A stretch of 63,312 bases of DNA from Firmicutes bacterium UBA5286. Lineage in GTDB: Bacteria > Bacillota > Proteinivoracia > UBA4975. The number at the start of each line of letters is the position of its first letter. Position 1 is the first letter of the stretch. The DNA is taken from positions 1 to 63,312 of the forward strand of contig DHSM01000007.1 of NCBI GenBank assembly GCA_002408465.1, in the 5' to 3' direction. The translations under genes and the position numbers were made by a program. The notes below the pieces were generated by a model. That model was given only the letters and a program-made list of their open reading frames with translations. It was not told where the DNA came from and made no database searches. Shown here in pieces: positions 25,574 to 35,972 of the stretch.

Positions 25574-28500
25574 TTACTTCAAGAGCTCCCGCAAGCGAGC
25601 AGCGATATCATCGCTGACCACTCCCGAACCGCCTAAAATAGTAGTAATCTTGGCGGAACTAGCGGTAATAAAGTTAACTGTTTTTTCGGGAACTATTTTG
25701 CTAACCAACAAGATGCCGGTATGGTCTTTGGCAGCAAGGACTGCTCCTGCCAGGGTGTCGGCAAATTCAGCGCCGGTTGCCACATATAAGTGCTGAGTGG
25801 CAAGGTTAAAATACTCAGCCACAGCGATATTTGTCTGATATCTGTTATTACCGAAGATTCGGGTTGGGGCAGGCAATTGCTCCATAACAACATCTCCCAC
25901 AACAGCGGCGCCGCCTATTACCAGGCTTTCCTTAACCCCTAAGGCATCAATCGCCTCTAAGGTTGCCAAGCTGATCCTGTTGTGACGAGCCAGCAAGACG
26001 GGAATCCCTTCTGCCGCTGCATATGGGGCAACAGAAAGGGCATCAGGGAAGTCCTCCCCGCTGGCTACAATTACCCTGTCTGAGCCCTGAGGACATACCA
26101 TCGAAGCAATCAGGGCAGCAGTTTCATATCTGTTGGCTCCTGCAATTCGTTCAACGCTTAACCCCTTGGCCTCAAGGGCATTTGCCACATCTTCGCTGAC
26201 AGCGCCAGGTCCGCCGAGGATGATAACCTTGGTAGCGCCAAGGCGCTCAATTTCCGCCCCTGTCACTTCAGTCAACCTATCATGTCGGGTTAAAAGCAGG
26301 GGAGCATCTAACTTGTAAGCCAGAGGAACCCCAGCCAAGGCATCGGCAAACTCATCGCCGCGGGCCAAAACAACCGTGTCCGCAGATATCCAACCCTTTT
26401 GGCTGATGGCAACTGCAGTGCGATACCGATTAGAACCGAAAACGCGTGTGATGGGTTCCAAGGTAACAATAATAGTTTCGGCGTTGATATTGCCGGCTTT
26501 ATCTTCGGCGCTGACAGTGATGACATTTTCGCCGGCGCTAAGATTGACGGCGTTGGAAAATACGCCAGCGGCGTCGGTGGCCACAGCAATGTCGTTGACC
26601 TGAACAAGTTTAAGATTGTCATCCTCAACGACCCCTGAGACTTCAAGGACTATCTCAGTGGTTTCCTCCCCATCCAAGGGAGCATGGACCCTAATCACAG
26701 GGGCTGCTGTATCTCGAATCACTTTCACCGGCAGTGAGGGCTCAGTGGCCACTCCGTTAATCTTAGCAACCGCTGAGAGGATGTTATCCCCTTCTTGCAA
26801 GGAAATATCAGTGCCAAAATTTCCTTCTTCATTGGCTTCAGCCGTCCCAACTGCAACTCCGTTATTGTAAATTTCCACTGTGGAGTTGCCTACAGCTATA
26901 CCGGTCACCGTTGCTGTTTCCTTATTGGTATAGGTTCCTTCAACAGGAGCAGTGAGAATGGGACAATCATAAGCATAGAGAACATGACTGCGAATCATGA
27001 CATTGCCATACTCGCTGTCAAATGGTTCGAACATCCCACTGACATACATTATCGAACGATTGTTATAAGGAAAGGTTTGGTCGAGACCGATGCCGGGCGC
27101 ATTAGGAGCGTCTTCCAGTTGGACAGCAACCACCACAAAATCATGATCGGTGATGAACCCATAGCTCGACAGGTCAACATAATTCCACTGTCCTCTGGTG
27201 CCCTCGACAATGACGGGCTCGATGACCATAGGCCCTATGTTTCCTTGATCGTCTGTATCAAATACAGCTACAGAAAATTGATCGGAACCCGGATCAGGCC
27301 AATCAGTACCCCAAAGGTATACATTGACTCCCTGAACCTGGGCCAAATCATCAGGAGTCATAATTACCCCAAAACCATTGCCGCCGCTGACCATTGCCAC
27401 CCGAAAATCAGCGTTTCCTGAGTCATAGGCGATTTCATCAGCGTATCCCCCGAAGGGATCCAACTCGATGGTAAAGAAATTTGCACCCTCGGGACTTAAA
27501 TCTACTTTAATTTCTTGACCATAGTAGCCGCCTGCAGTTACTTTCAGAGTATAGGCGCCAGCCAACATGGTCTCGACAGAAAATTGTCCATCAGTATTGG
27601 TATATATGGTTGGAATGCGGAAATCCTCAGCAACTTTAATCATCACGTCAGGAATGGGTTGTCCGGTGTTAATGTCCAAAATCCTTCCGGCCATGCTGGT
27701 TTTAGGAATTGCCTTTAAGAGGAAGTCCTGGGTAAAGACTTCACCGTCCTGTAAGCTGAAAGGCACTTCTTGGGTGTAGTAACCGTAGGACTCCACCCTC
27801 AAAGTCCAAGTCTCTCCTTCAGGCGTGCCAGGGTGAATCATGGTATAACTGCCGTTTCTGAGGTTGTTGCGCACAGTACGGCCGCTCTCTACTACAGAAA
27901 CATAGGCCTCGATAGGCACTCCCACAGGAGACTCCTCAACGAGAATTGGGGTATTCTCCGCCATGGGAAAACCAAAAATTGACTGCCCGGGGAGGTCTCT
28001 TCCGCGCTCAAGTAAGAACTCTGTTGTTACGATTGCTGAGTCTTCAGAAGTTGTTGTCTCAAAAGAAGCAGTGGCTCCGTTGCCAGCTAAGACCATTACA
28101 TCATCTATATACCACCCAGAGTAGCTTGTGGAGTAATCCGATTGGAAAACAAAACGTAGCTGCACAAGGCCACCGGAATATTCGCTGAGATTCAAGGCAA
28201 CTTCATGCCACGACCGGTCTAAGCCGGAATAGAGCGCAATTTCTTGCCAGTTAGCCCCTGAATCTACGGATACTTGAACAGAAGCGAAATCGTATTTATT
28301 CTCGATCTCAAACCAATGCTTAAAGCGAATTTCGGCTTGGCTGTAACTGCTTAGATCTAATTCTGGCAGCTCTAGCCAACTTTGAGAATCGCTGCTATAT
28401 CTGCCAGCCAAATTCGTGGCCCAGAGTTTTTGTCCCGAAGCCGCGACTTTTGGACCCGAGGTGGGCAGGCCCCATTGCCAAGTGTTGTTTACACCGCCGC

Positions 28501-31153
28501 TGCTAAGATTGCCAGCATCGGCTTCAAAATCATTGAAGTACACTTCAGTAAAGTCAGGGATCTCTACAGTTAATTCAGCTGAATAATTACTCTCGTTGCC
28601 CGCTAAGTCGACACTTGTTACGACATAGTAATAAGTGTTTCCATACGACACAGTGGTATCGAGCCAAGTGCTGTCATTAGCAGTTGCTATCTTTTCATAG
28701 CCCTGTCTAGACTGAACTGAGCGGTAAATATTAAAGCTGCCTAAATCTGCATCAATGGGGGCTTGCCACGTGAGTTTTGCACCATCTATAACACGCTCCC
28801 CGCCAAAATTTTCAGGAATACCCGGTGGGTAAGTATCATGGCCCACCAGCGAAAAATTGTCTAGATACCAGCCTGCGAAATTATTTTGCTCGTCAGACTC
28901 GAACTGGAAGAGGACAAAAACTTGATTAGCACAACCTGCATAGGCGCTTAAATCAAAGAATAGGGACTCCCATTCCATAACCCGGCCGGAAAACTGGGCC
29001 AATTCGGTCCAGGTTTGCCCATAATCATCAGTAATAGCAACTGTGCCTCTATCATATGCCATTTCGATATCATACCAATGATGTAACCGCAACGAAGCTT
29101 CACTGGAGTTTCTCAAATCCAATGGCGGCAACATTAACTTGCTATTAGAACTTGAGGTATATTCGCCATCAAGATTAGTTGCCAACAAACCAGTGCCGAC
29201 AAAAGGATCCGGACCGGCTGTAGGCTGTCCCCAACCCCAGTCACCGTCAAACCTAAATCCCCAAGGCAACTGAGAGAGATCGGTAGAAAACAAATCCTCA
29301 GGCACAATGCCATAATCAACTTGCACAGGATATATCGGAGTTTCAACGACATTCAAGCCAAAATCGGTAATACGAATCTTGTATTGAAACCCGGGATCAA
29401 CAATAAATTCCATTGGCACCTCTACCCGATATTTACCAGCCAGATAATCCCCAGTATATTGATTCATTTCCACTGTTGTCCAATCGGCGCTGCCGGTTTC
29501 TGCCACCAGCAATTCTACACTGGAAATGGCTACATCATCAGAGACTTCTGCCTCTAAGACTATATCCAATCCAGTATAACCAAAAGTAAATGGCTGATGA
29601 TTCAGTTTAGGCAACTCTGTATCGCTGCCCTCTTTTAATACAGTGCCGGAAATTTTGCCGCTGCCAGTTGACAATGTAGAAACAGCAGCAAAAGCATCAA
29701 CTAAACCCCGGCCGTATCCATAGTTGGGAGCATCAGGATACTGAGTATCAGTAAGAGGAATCGATGTTTCATTAATAATATTAATGACCTCATCAACTGA
29801 AATAGATGAATCCACTGAACATAACAAGGCCACAACACCAGTAATATGCGGCGAAGCCATGGAAGTGCCATTCCAACTTTCATACCCTCCGGGCACCGCA
29901 GAACGAATTGCTACCCCGGGAGCAGAAATATCTGGTTTGAGAACATCTTTATAAGGGCCAGGACCTTGATTGGAAAAGATACCCCTTTTGTTATATTTAT
30001 CTGTTGCCGCTACGGCATAGCTTTCAGGGTAGTTTGACGGAGAGCTGACAGAGCCTGGGACCGAACCGCCCGAGGTGTTGCCAGCTGCGAAAACAGGAAC
30101 GATCCCCGCGTTGCGCCAGGCCTGTACCATTTGCCGGAACCATTCAGATATGCCAGGGCCGCCTCCCCAGGAGTTATTAATGACATCTGGCGCCAGGCTG
30201 GGATCTCCCGCAGGAGCCAACATATATTCCCCGCAGGCCAACAGAGCCGACTCGGAGCCTCCATCCTCAGTAAAAGCTCTGGCAGCAATCCATTTCGCCC
30301 CAGGGGCAACACCGATTACTTCTGTCCCCTCCGGATTCCGACCCAGGATAGTTCCCATTACGTGCGTGCCATGGGGGACCGACAACATATCATAAGGCAT
30401 CTGTCTATTGTCTACAGCGTCGAACCAGTTGCCAATAGGATTAGGATTTTCGGGATTTTGAGGATCATATCCCCGCCATTTTTCCTTTAGGGTTTCATGG
30501 GTCCAATCCGCTCCAGTATCAATCATACCCACTACGACACCAGTACCATCAATCCCCAGTTCGTTCCAAACTTTGGGAGCATTAATCTGATTTATGTTCC
30601 ATTCAATGGCATCACTTTTTATCGAATCTTCTCCTGGCGTTGGCAAACTAATAGAAATAAAACGGTCAGGGTAGATTTTGGCTACATCAGGAAGCTGACT
30701 GACTTTTTCGGCAGCGTCTTGAGTCAAGCACGCCGAAACCATATTAACAATGAAGAAACTCTTAAACTCTGAAACTGCGTCCTGTTTCTGCAAATTTTGT
30801 AAGAGCGACAATAAGTTCCGTTGTGTTTTCTTTGCAGTTGTTCTAAGAGTATCCACAACCGAATACCTGGCTATGTTAATGATTTCGTCGGCAGATGCTG
30901 AAGCAGGTAGATTGCCCTTAGCGATTGCAGCGACTTCATCGGTATCCACCTGTTCTGTCATCTCAATCAAAACATCAACATATTTCTCTTCTGTAAAGTT
31001 AAGTAAAACATCTTTATCGATCTTTTGAATAGAGCTTTGTACATAAAAATCCTCCCCGTTTTTCGTGGCCATAGCTAAGATGTCTACGGATGAGGATAGC
31101 AAGAGTATTCCGGCCATCAGCAACACAAAAAAAGACCTCATGGTTCTTTTCAA
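25574..31153 (-). CDS. Secreted subtilisin-like (S8) protease with CWB2 anchor
   Basis: An exported serine protease of 1859 residues. The triad is D212 (GMIDTGADWTHE), H264 (PHGTHVMGT) and S431 (NGTSMASPHI). The start at TTG 31153 fits a GAGGAGG site seven bases upstream; ATG four codons later is an alternative. A signal peptide and a propeptide-like region precede the protease. Downstream are a MAM-like domain, a fibronectin type III domain (beginning PPGIPENFGGERVIDG), a second MAM-like domain, a regulatory-like domain, a beta domain (EIAYDSGNADFRVAM) and two Ig-like domains. Three CWB2 repeats run from about 1566 to the end. The order matches the protease at 7411-13317, which marks them as paralogs, although their DNA has diverged. 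Surface proteolysis is the likely role. Confidence 0.9.
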   Translation of the reverse strand: MKRTMRSFFVLLMAGILLLSSSVDILAMATKNGEDFYVQSSIQKIDKDVLLNFTEEKYVDVLIEMTEQVDTDEVAAIAKGNLPASASADEIINIARYSVVDTLRTTAKKTQRNLLSLLQNLQKQDAVSEFKSFFIVNMVSACLTQDAAEKVSQLPDVAKIYPDRFISISLPTPGEDSIKSDAIEWNINQINAPKVWNELGIDGTGVVVGMIDTGADWTHETLKEKWRGYDPQNPENPNPIGNWFDAVDNRQMPYDMLSVPHGTHVMGTILGRNPEGTEVIGVAPGAKWIAARAFTEDGGSESALLACGEYMLAPAGDPSLAPDVINNSWGGGPGISEWFRQMVQAWRNAGIVPVFAAGNTSGGSVPGSVSSPSNYPESYAVAATDKYNKRGIFSNQGPGPYKDVLKPDISAPGVAIRSAVPGGYESWNGTSMASPHITGVVALLCSVDSSISVDEVINIINETSIPLTDTQYPDAPNYGYGRGLVDAFAAVSTLSTGSGKISGTVLKEGSDTELPKLNHQPFTFGYTGLDIVLEAEVSDDVAISSVELLVAETGSADWTTVEMNQYTGDYLAGKYRVEVPMEFIVDPGFQYKIRITDFGLNVVETPIYPVQVDYGIVPEDLFSTDLSQLPWGFRFDGDWGWGQPTAGPDPFVGTGLLATNLDGEYTSSSNSKLMLPPLDLRNSSEASLRLHHWYDIEMAYDRGTVAITDDYGQTWTELAQFSGRVMEWESLFFDLSAYAGCANQVFVLFQFESDEQNNFAGWYLDNFSLVGHDTYPPGIPENFGGERVIDGAKLTWQAPIDADLGSFNIYRSVQSRQGYEKIATANDSTWLDTTVSYGNTYYYVVTSVDLAGNESNYSAELTVEIPDFTEVYFNDFEADAGNLSSGGVNNTWQWGLPTSGPKVAASGQKLWATNLAGRYSSDSQSWLELPELDLSSYSQAEIRFKHWFEIENKYDFASVQVSVDSGANWQEIALYSGLDRSWHEVALNLSEYSGGLVQLRFVFQSDYSTSYSGWYIDDVMVLAGNGATASFETTTSEDSAIVTTEFLLERGRDLPGQSIFGFPMAENTPILVEESPVGVPIEAYVSVVESGRTVRNNLRNGSYTMIHPGTPEGETWTLRVESYGYYTQEVPFSLQDGEVFTQDFLLKAIPKTSMAGRILDINTGQPIPDVMIKVAEDFRIPTIYTNTDGQFSVETMLAGAYTLKVTAGGYYGQEIKVDLSPEGANFFTIELDPFGGYADEIAYDSGNADFRVAMVSGGNGFGVIMTPDDLAQVQGVNVYLWGTDWPDPGSDQFSVAVFDTDDQGNIGPMVIEPVIVEGTRGQWNYVDLSSYGFITDHDFVVVAVQLEDAPNAPGIGLDQTFPYNNRSIMYVSGMFEPFDSEYGNVMIRSHVLYAYDCPILTAPVEGTYTNKETATVTGIAVGNSTVEIYNNGVAVGTAEANEEGNFGTDISLQEGDNILSAVAKINGVATEPSLPVKVIRDTAAPVIRVHAPLDGEETTEIVLEVSGVVEDDNLKLVQVNDIAVATDAAGVFSNAVNLSAGENVITVSAEDKAGNINAETIIVTLEPITRVFGSNRYRTAVAISQKGWISADTVVLARGDEFADALAGVPLAYKLDAPLLLTRHDRLTEVTGAEIERLGATKVIILGGPGAVSEDVANALEAKGLSVERIAGANRYETAALIASMVCPQGSDRVIVASGEDFPDALSVAPYAAAEGIPVLLARHNRISLATLEAIDALGVKESLVIGGAAVVGDVVMEQLPAPTRIFGNNRYQTNIAVAEYFNLATQHLYVATGAEFADTLAGAVLAAKDHTGILLVSKIVPEKTVNFITASSAKITTILGGSGVVSDDIAARLRELLK

Positions 31154-31465
31154 CTAAAGCCCTCCTCGGTAGTAATTATCCTTAAGAGTTTCTATGAGAG
31201 AACTTGAATTCATCACCTCCAAAATTTGCCTGCATTTTACTTAATTAGATATCTAACGATTTAGCAGCCTAAAATTCCCGCTGATATTTTCTTCGACATA
31301 GATAAAGAAAATCCTTCCTAAAAAACTAAGATTTCTTAGAAATATATTTACAATCGATTAGTATATGATATTCTCTGTAAAATCCTTTTTTAGTTTTTGG
31401 CATAGAAAAAGGGCTGACTCTCGTCAGCTATTCACTGATTTTGAGACAGCCCCTTTTTCGCATTG
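31154..31465. other. Intergenic leader of the 1859-residue protease gene
   Basis: No gene of useful length is visible. It holds the terminator of the upstream protease (31406-31458) and an AT-rich leader. A strong ribosome-binding-like GGAGGTGATG at about 31207-31217 on the minus strand precedes a 19-codon frame that ends just before the protease start. No promoter stands out. Confidence 0.5.
31406..31458 (-). terminator. Rho-independent terminator of the Vpr-like protease gene
   Basis: On the minus strand AAAAAGGGGCTGTC pairs with CAGCCCTTTTT around an inner hairpin (CTGACGAGAGTCAG), followed by a U-rich stretch. It begins eight bases after the stop codon at 31466. Confidence 0.85.
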
Positions 31466-34400
31466 TTAGGGAAGCATATAATATTCTAATGCCTGTTCAA
31501 TATCTTCAGAAATAACTGCTTCGCCTCCTGCCACAAAGATATAGGAGATTTTGGCCTTGTACTTTGCCAAGAAATCGGTGATACTAGCAGGAATAGCGTT
31601 TTGCTTTACCAACAGCAAACTGCCATCATACTTGGCTGCCAGAGCAGCTAGGGAGAGAGCGTCGCTGAAAGAATCTCCCGAGGCGATAAAGACTGCATAA
31701 GGATCAAAGCCTTGGGAAGCAATCTGCACTGAGGTCTCGTATCTGTTGTTGCCGGCAACGCGAGTGGCGTTTGGCAGAGCGTCAAATACTTCCGCAGAGA
31801 TTACTCCAGTTCCGCCCACAACACAGGTGTTCTCAATATTATTTTCTGTCAGGAAATCCTGAGTTGCTGTAGGAATAGCAGCGGTGTTAACCATCAGAAT
31901 TGGGTATCCTGCTGCTGCCGCCCATGGGGCTGCTGCTAATGCATCTGGGAAGTTATGCCCATAGACAATAACTGCAGTGTCAACAGGGGCTTCCTCGATA
32001 ACTTTTGCAGCAATCAGGGCAGCAGTTTCAAAGCGATTTTTGCCACCTATACGTTCAACGGTCAAGCCACTCTCGACTAACTGGTCCTCAATTTCTTGAG
32101 AAACAGCACCAATGCCGCCAAGAATTATGACATTGGTTGCTCCCAACCTACCGATTTCGGCCTGAGTAACAGCGCTCAAATTAACAGGATTGGTGAGCAG
32201 TATAGGAGCGTTATATTTCTTGGATAGGCCAACTCCGGCCAAGGAATCGGCAAAATCATCCGCCCGGGCTAGAATAACTGTTTCAGCTGTTTCCCAGCCT
32301 TCCTGAGAAATAGCCGCGGCTGTGCCAAACCGGTTACTTCCGCTGAGCCTTATTACAGGTTCAACTACTGAAACCTCTCTATGGCTGGTTGCAAACCAAC
32401 TGGTTGTTTCAGCATAGAGTTCGAAGATATAGTGTCCGGGAGGCAGCCCTAAGTCCATATCATGGTAGGTCCAGATTCCAGCAGGCATTCCAGATGGCGC
32501 GATCGGGATATAGCCTAAATAGTTGCCTGCGGTATCATAAACACCCACATCAACCCACGTAGTAGCCTGAGTCAACCGGAACTTGATATCAAAGGTTTCC
32601 TCGGGTTTTAACAGACGTGGGACTTCGAAATCGGTAATGAAGAAATCTTCGTGGTCACCGACATAATGGTATACAGGAATGCTCAGGCGGTCGGAATGTC
32701 CTTCTACCGCCTCGGTGGTGGGAGTAAGGACTACATAACCCTCATGTGCGCCTTCCACAAGCTCATCCAAATCAAAAGTGATGACAAAGTTGTCAGTTGC
32801 GCCTGCTGCCACAGTAATCTCAGCAGGACACTCTGCTGTTAGAGTATCGGAGATAAATTCGATTCCATAGGTAACCGGCTCATCACTAAGGTTGCGCACG
32901 GTGATAGTGTTCTCTGCTCCATCAAGCCGCAGGCTGAGGCTGCCGGGAAGAGCGAATCCCCTAGACAGAGCAGCGGCATTAAGGTCCATAACGCCAGCGC
33001 CCTGAGTGGTCACGGGATACTTCTCATCATTAATATCTAAGAGAAGGAAAGAAGTATTCATAATCAAGGCTTTATACTCTTCAACACTCAGCTGATCGCC
33101 GTAAATCTGTTTGAGCAGAGCCACGCCACCGGCCACGTGAGGCGATGACATACTGGTTCCACCCATGCCTGCAAGGCGATTCCCAGGATAGGTGGATACA
33201 ACTGAGTCACCAGGGGCAGTAATGTCAGGCTTTAAGGAGTAGTCATTAGCAGGTCCAGCAGAACTGAAGTCGGACATAAGGTCCTGAGCTGGCAGCATCC
33301 CCATGGTAACCTGCAATAACGGGTCCTCATTCAGGCAGGAGAGAATATATGCTCCATTCTCAAGGGAAATCGAGTAAGCAGGAAGAACAAATTCGCCAGC
33401 CATGCCAAAGAGTCCCGGCTCATTGTTGAAGATAATGGCGGCGATGGCTCCCTGGTCCGCGGCGTTTTGCACTTTTTCGGTAAATGCAGACTCTCCACGC
33501 TGCATCAAGGCAATTTTGCCAGTTAAATCAATGCCTTCAAAGTCATTGATACCTGCTACCTCGTCATACCGGCCCAGCCCTGCACAGACAATGCCATGGG
33601 GGAGTTCATCGGGTTCAGGGCAATCTGAGGGCATTACATCCCAAATTTCGTTTTCGCCAACACTAATATAAGCTGGCTGAATATAGCCGTAACTAGCTAC
33701 AGAAATTACCTGGGAACCAGTGCTGGGAGCGCTGGAGGTTGGAAAATCTTGCCCCTCATTGCCAGCAGAGGCCACCACGATTACTCCTGCCTCAGCTGCA
33801 GCATTGGCAGCCATAGCAGTCGGATAGCCAGGGGAAGTAAGGTAACTGGCGCCAAGGCTCATGTTGATGACATCAGCTCTGGCTAAACCATCATCGGGGT
33901 TGACTGACCATTCGATACCGCCGATTACCCAGCTGCTGTAACCCTTGCCCTCATCGCTGAGGACCTTGACAGCATAGAGGTTGGCATCAGGAGCCATGCC
34001 CTTAAAATCCTCAAATCCTTCAACAATTGAACCGTCTGCGGCGATGATGCCGGCAACGTGGGTGCCGTGACCATTGCCATCCATGGGGTCAGTGGAATCA
34101 ACTGGCGGATCTTCTGGTGACAATGGCTGGGTAAAGTTTTTGCCGCCGAGGACTTTATTCTCCGGCCCAATGCCCATGCCTAAGAAAACATGATTGTAGT
34201 CGATACCGGTGTCAATTACCGAGACAATAATTCCCTCGCCAGTATACCCTTCCGGCATATCCCACAATGCAGGGGCTCCGGTCTGAGGTACGGTATAGCT
34301 GATTTTTGGTAATTGAATCGGCAGGTCGGGGAAGACTTTCTTAACACCAGGTAACTTTTCCAGCTCAGCGATTTGGCTGAAGGGGATGCCGGCGCTGAAG

Positions 34401-34708
34401 CCGAAGAAAGAGTGGGTGTATTGAGCTTCCACCTTAATATCTATGCCTTTGGATTTTGCCTGACTGATAACATTACTCAGGCTCTGTTTCAAGGTGTTGG
34501 CATATGTTGTCAGGCCCTGGGGTGTGCAAGTGCCCCTTTCTTTAAGCTGGGCCTCATAGACCAGGACAGGGTTTTGCATCAGCTGAACAATAACCCTGGT
34601 TTCCTGATCTGCACTGGCAAGGGGTGAACCTTCCCTGGCTGCGTTCAGGGGTAAAGCGATACCCAGAACCAGCATAATCGCCAGCACGCAAGCAAATACT
34701 CTCTTCAT
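31466..34708 (-). CDS. Vpr-like S8 protease with PA domain and CWB2 anchor
   Basis: An exported serine protease of about 1080 residues. The ATG at 34708 follows GGGAGGGAGC and begins a clear signal peptide (MKRVFACVLAIMLVLGIALP). An inhibitor I9-like propeptide precedes the triad D166 (SVIDTGIDYNH), H217 (GHGTHVAGI) and S519 (GGTSMSSPHV). The unusually long stretch between H and S contains a protease-associated (PA) domain at about 360-450 (LTGKIALMQRGESAFTEKV), as in Bacillus Vpr and lactococcal cell-envelope proteases. Then come Fn3-like beta domains and three CWB2 repeats from about 784. It differs in architecture from the other three proteases here, so it is a separate lineage rather than a recent copy. 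In this subfamily the PA insert helps select substrates. Confidence 0.92.
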   Translation of the reverse strand: MKRVFACVLAIMLVLGIALPLNAAREGSPLASADQETRVIVQLMQNPVLVYEAQLKERGTCTPQGLTTYANTLKQSLSNVISQAKSKGIDIKVEAQYTHSFFGFSAGIPFSQIAELEKLPGVKKVFPDLPIQLPKISYTVPQTGAPALWDMPEGYTGEGIIVSVIDTGIDYNHVFLGMGIGPENKVLGGKNFTQPLSPEDPPVDSTDPMDGNGHGTHVAGIIAADGSIVEGFEDFKGMAPDANLYAVKVLSDEGKGYSSWVIGGIEWSVNPDDGLARADVINMSLGASYLTSPGYPTAMAANAAAEAGVIVVASAGNEGQDFPTSSAPSTGSQVISVASYGYIQPAYISVGENEIWDVMPSDCPEPDELPHGIVCAGLGRYDEVAGINDFEGIDLTGKIALMQRGESAFTEKVQNAADQGAIAAIIFNNEPGLFGMAGEFVLPAYSISLENGAYILSCLNEDPLLQVTMGMLPAQDLMSDFSSAGPANDYSLKPDITAPGDSVVSTYPGNRLAGMGGTSMSSPHVAGGVALLKQIYGDQLSVEEYKALIMNTSFLLLDINDEKYPVTTQGAGVMDLNAAALSRGFALPGSLSLRLDGAENTITVRNLSDEPVTYGIEFISDTLTAECPAEITVAAGATDNFVITFDLDELVEGAHEGYVVLTPTTEAVEGHSDRLSIPVYHYVGDHEDFFITDFEVPRLLKPEETFDIKFRLTQATTWVDVGVYDTAGNYLGYIPIAPSGMPAGIWTYHDMDLGLPPGHYIFELYAETTSWFATSHREVSVVEPVIRLSGSNRFGTAAAISQEGWETAETVILARADDFADSLAGVGLSKKYNAPILLTNPVNLSAVTQAEIGRLGATNVIILGGIGAVSQEIEDQLVESGLTVERIGGKNRFETAALIAAKVIEEAPVDTAVIVYGHNFPDALAAAPWAAAAGYPILMVNTAAIPTATQDFLTENNIENTCVVGGTGVISAEVFDALPNATRVAGNNRYETSVQIASQGFDPYAVFIASGDSFSDALSLAALAAKYDGSLLLVKQNAIPASITDFLAKYKAKISYIFVAGGEAVISEDIEQALEYYMLP

Positions 34709-34711
34709 CAA

Positions 34712-34996
34712 TTAGCTCCCTCCCATTTTTAAATTTTCCCTTCAAATCACATATTCGCTGTATCTAACCATTTTCCCTGCTAATCATTCAGCTAATTTTG
34801 CTTTGATTGTTAAATCTATCCCCGAAAAAAAGACAGCCTCCAATAGAGACTGTCTTCCCTGTAAATGTAGTTTTTTTCTAAAACCCCCTGACTAGGAAGG
34901 TAACTCGTCATGCGCCTAAAATATAATGAGAAACGCAATGTTGAGATAATAGCTTTCTGTATGCCTGTGGCTTAATGGAGGGATAAAAAGCAATTC
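34712..34996. other. Spacer between protease island and polysaccharide operon
   Basis: No gene is visible. It contains the terminator of the polysaccharide operon at 34825-34856 and the presumed promoter region of the Vpr-like protease, for which I cannot point to clear boxes. Confidence 0.5.
34825..34856 (-). terminator. Rho-independent terminator of the polysaccharide operon
   Basis: On the minus strand AGACAGTCTC pairs imperfectly with GAGGCTGTCT and is followed by seven U residues. It lies about 140 bases after the last operon gene and is the first good terminator after the run of 18 genes. Confidence 0.85.
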
Positions 34997-35916
34997 CTAT
35001 TCTTTGAGATCCTCGGCATTAGCGGCTTTCAGATTGCGGAGAAATTTACTGTGTTCTATGGCAAAATTGCCTGTTACACTGCTGTTGCCAGGAACTGATT
35101 TAGTAACAACTGCGCCAATATTTGCTCTGGCGTCTTCGCCTACAGTGACACCATTAGTAATCGTCGCTGCAAATCCAATCCATGCTCCATCATTAATTTC
35201 TGTCCTGCCTCCCAGGCCGACATTAGCCACAACCAGCACATTTTTACCTATCTTTACACCATGGGCAACGTGAACCAAGTTATCTATCTTACAATAGTCG
35301 CCAAAGATAGTATCATCCCAAGGGAATACGCCTCTGTCCACACAAGTGTTATACTGAATCTCCACGTTTTTCCCTATTTTAACGCCCCCTGCGTGGGCCA
35401 CGCTGAGTATGCCATAGTCAGTTCTCTTTAATTCATACCCTTGTCCGCCAACCTTGCATCCGTCGCGAATAATTGTATCATTGTCAATAAAAGTGTTTTC
35501 ACGGATAACAACAAATTCCTCTACGGAGACATTATTGCCTATGATAACAATGTTCTGAGCGATACTTGCCAACGGGCTAATATTACAGTCCGAACCAATC
35601 TTAGATGTAAAGCTGCCTCGCGCATAACCGCTTTTATCGGACAGATAGTTATGGATTTCAAAAAAAAGCTCTCGTGGTTTTTTTACTATACATTTTCCAT
35701 ATGCTCCGTTTTTTACTGGGGATTTAATTCATCTGTTGTAAGGACTATGGATACATTTTCACTGATAGAACTGATATAGTCTGCTGAATCCAAAAAAACG
35801 CAACAAGGCTGTGCAAAACCTGACGCGGTAAGAGCCATATATTCAAAAGGTTTCTCATCGATGCACTTATATTCTCGAGTAAAATCCATTGCTTTAAGGA
35901 TTTCGCTTAACAGCAC
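34997..35916 (-). pseudogene. LpxD-like hexapeptide acyltransferase, frameshifted
   Basis: Two reading frames together make one acyltransferase of about 306 residues. The upstream part (35713-35916, MLLSEILKAMDFTREYKCID and on) matches the N-terminal domain of LpxD-like enzymes and ends at TAA after DELNPQ. Reading on in the next frame gives P-VKNGAYGKCIVKKPRELFF, which joins smoothly to a left-handed beta-helix with GKNV, NLVHVAHGVKIGKN and IGAGAVV-type hexapeptides. The frame changes at a run of four G/C bases (35718-35721), so one base has been lost, or the assembly has an error there. Such enzymes add acyl groups to amino sugars; in a Gram-positive operon an N-acetyltransferase role on the polymer sugar is more likely than lipid A synthesis. 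It is the last gene of the operon. Confidence 0.75.
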
Positions 35917-35972
35917 AGCTACCCCCCTACATAAGAAAATAGTCCATCAAAACAATGACTTGTGTCAAGTCG

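Noticed and set aside
31150..31215. A 19-codon leader peptide (MNSSSLIETLKDNYYRGGL) before the 1859-residue protease
   Set aside because: The GGAGG site is only two bases from the ATG, too close for normal initiation, and the peptide has no leader-like run of one amino acid or hairpin pair.
13616..34711. LPxTG-type sorting signals in the protease genes
   Set aside because: The only similar string is an internal LPTGEPGE in the 1968-residue protease. It lies far from the C-terminus and has no hydrophobic tail.
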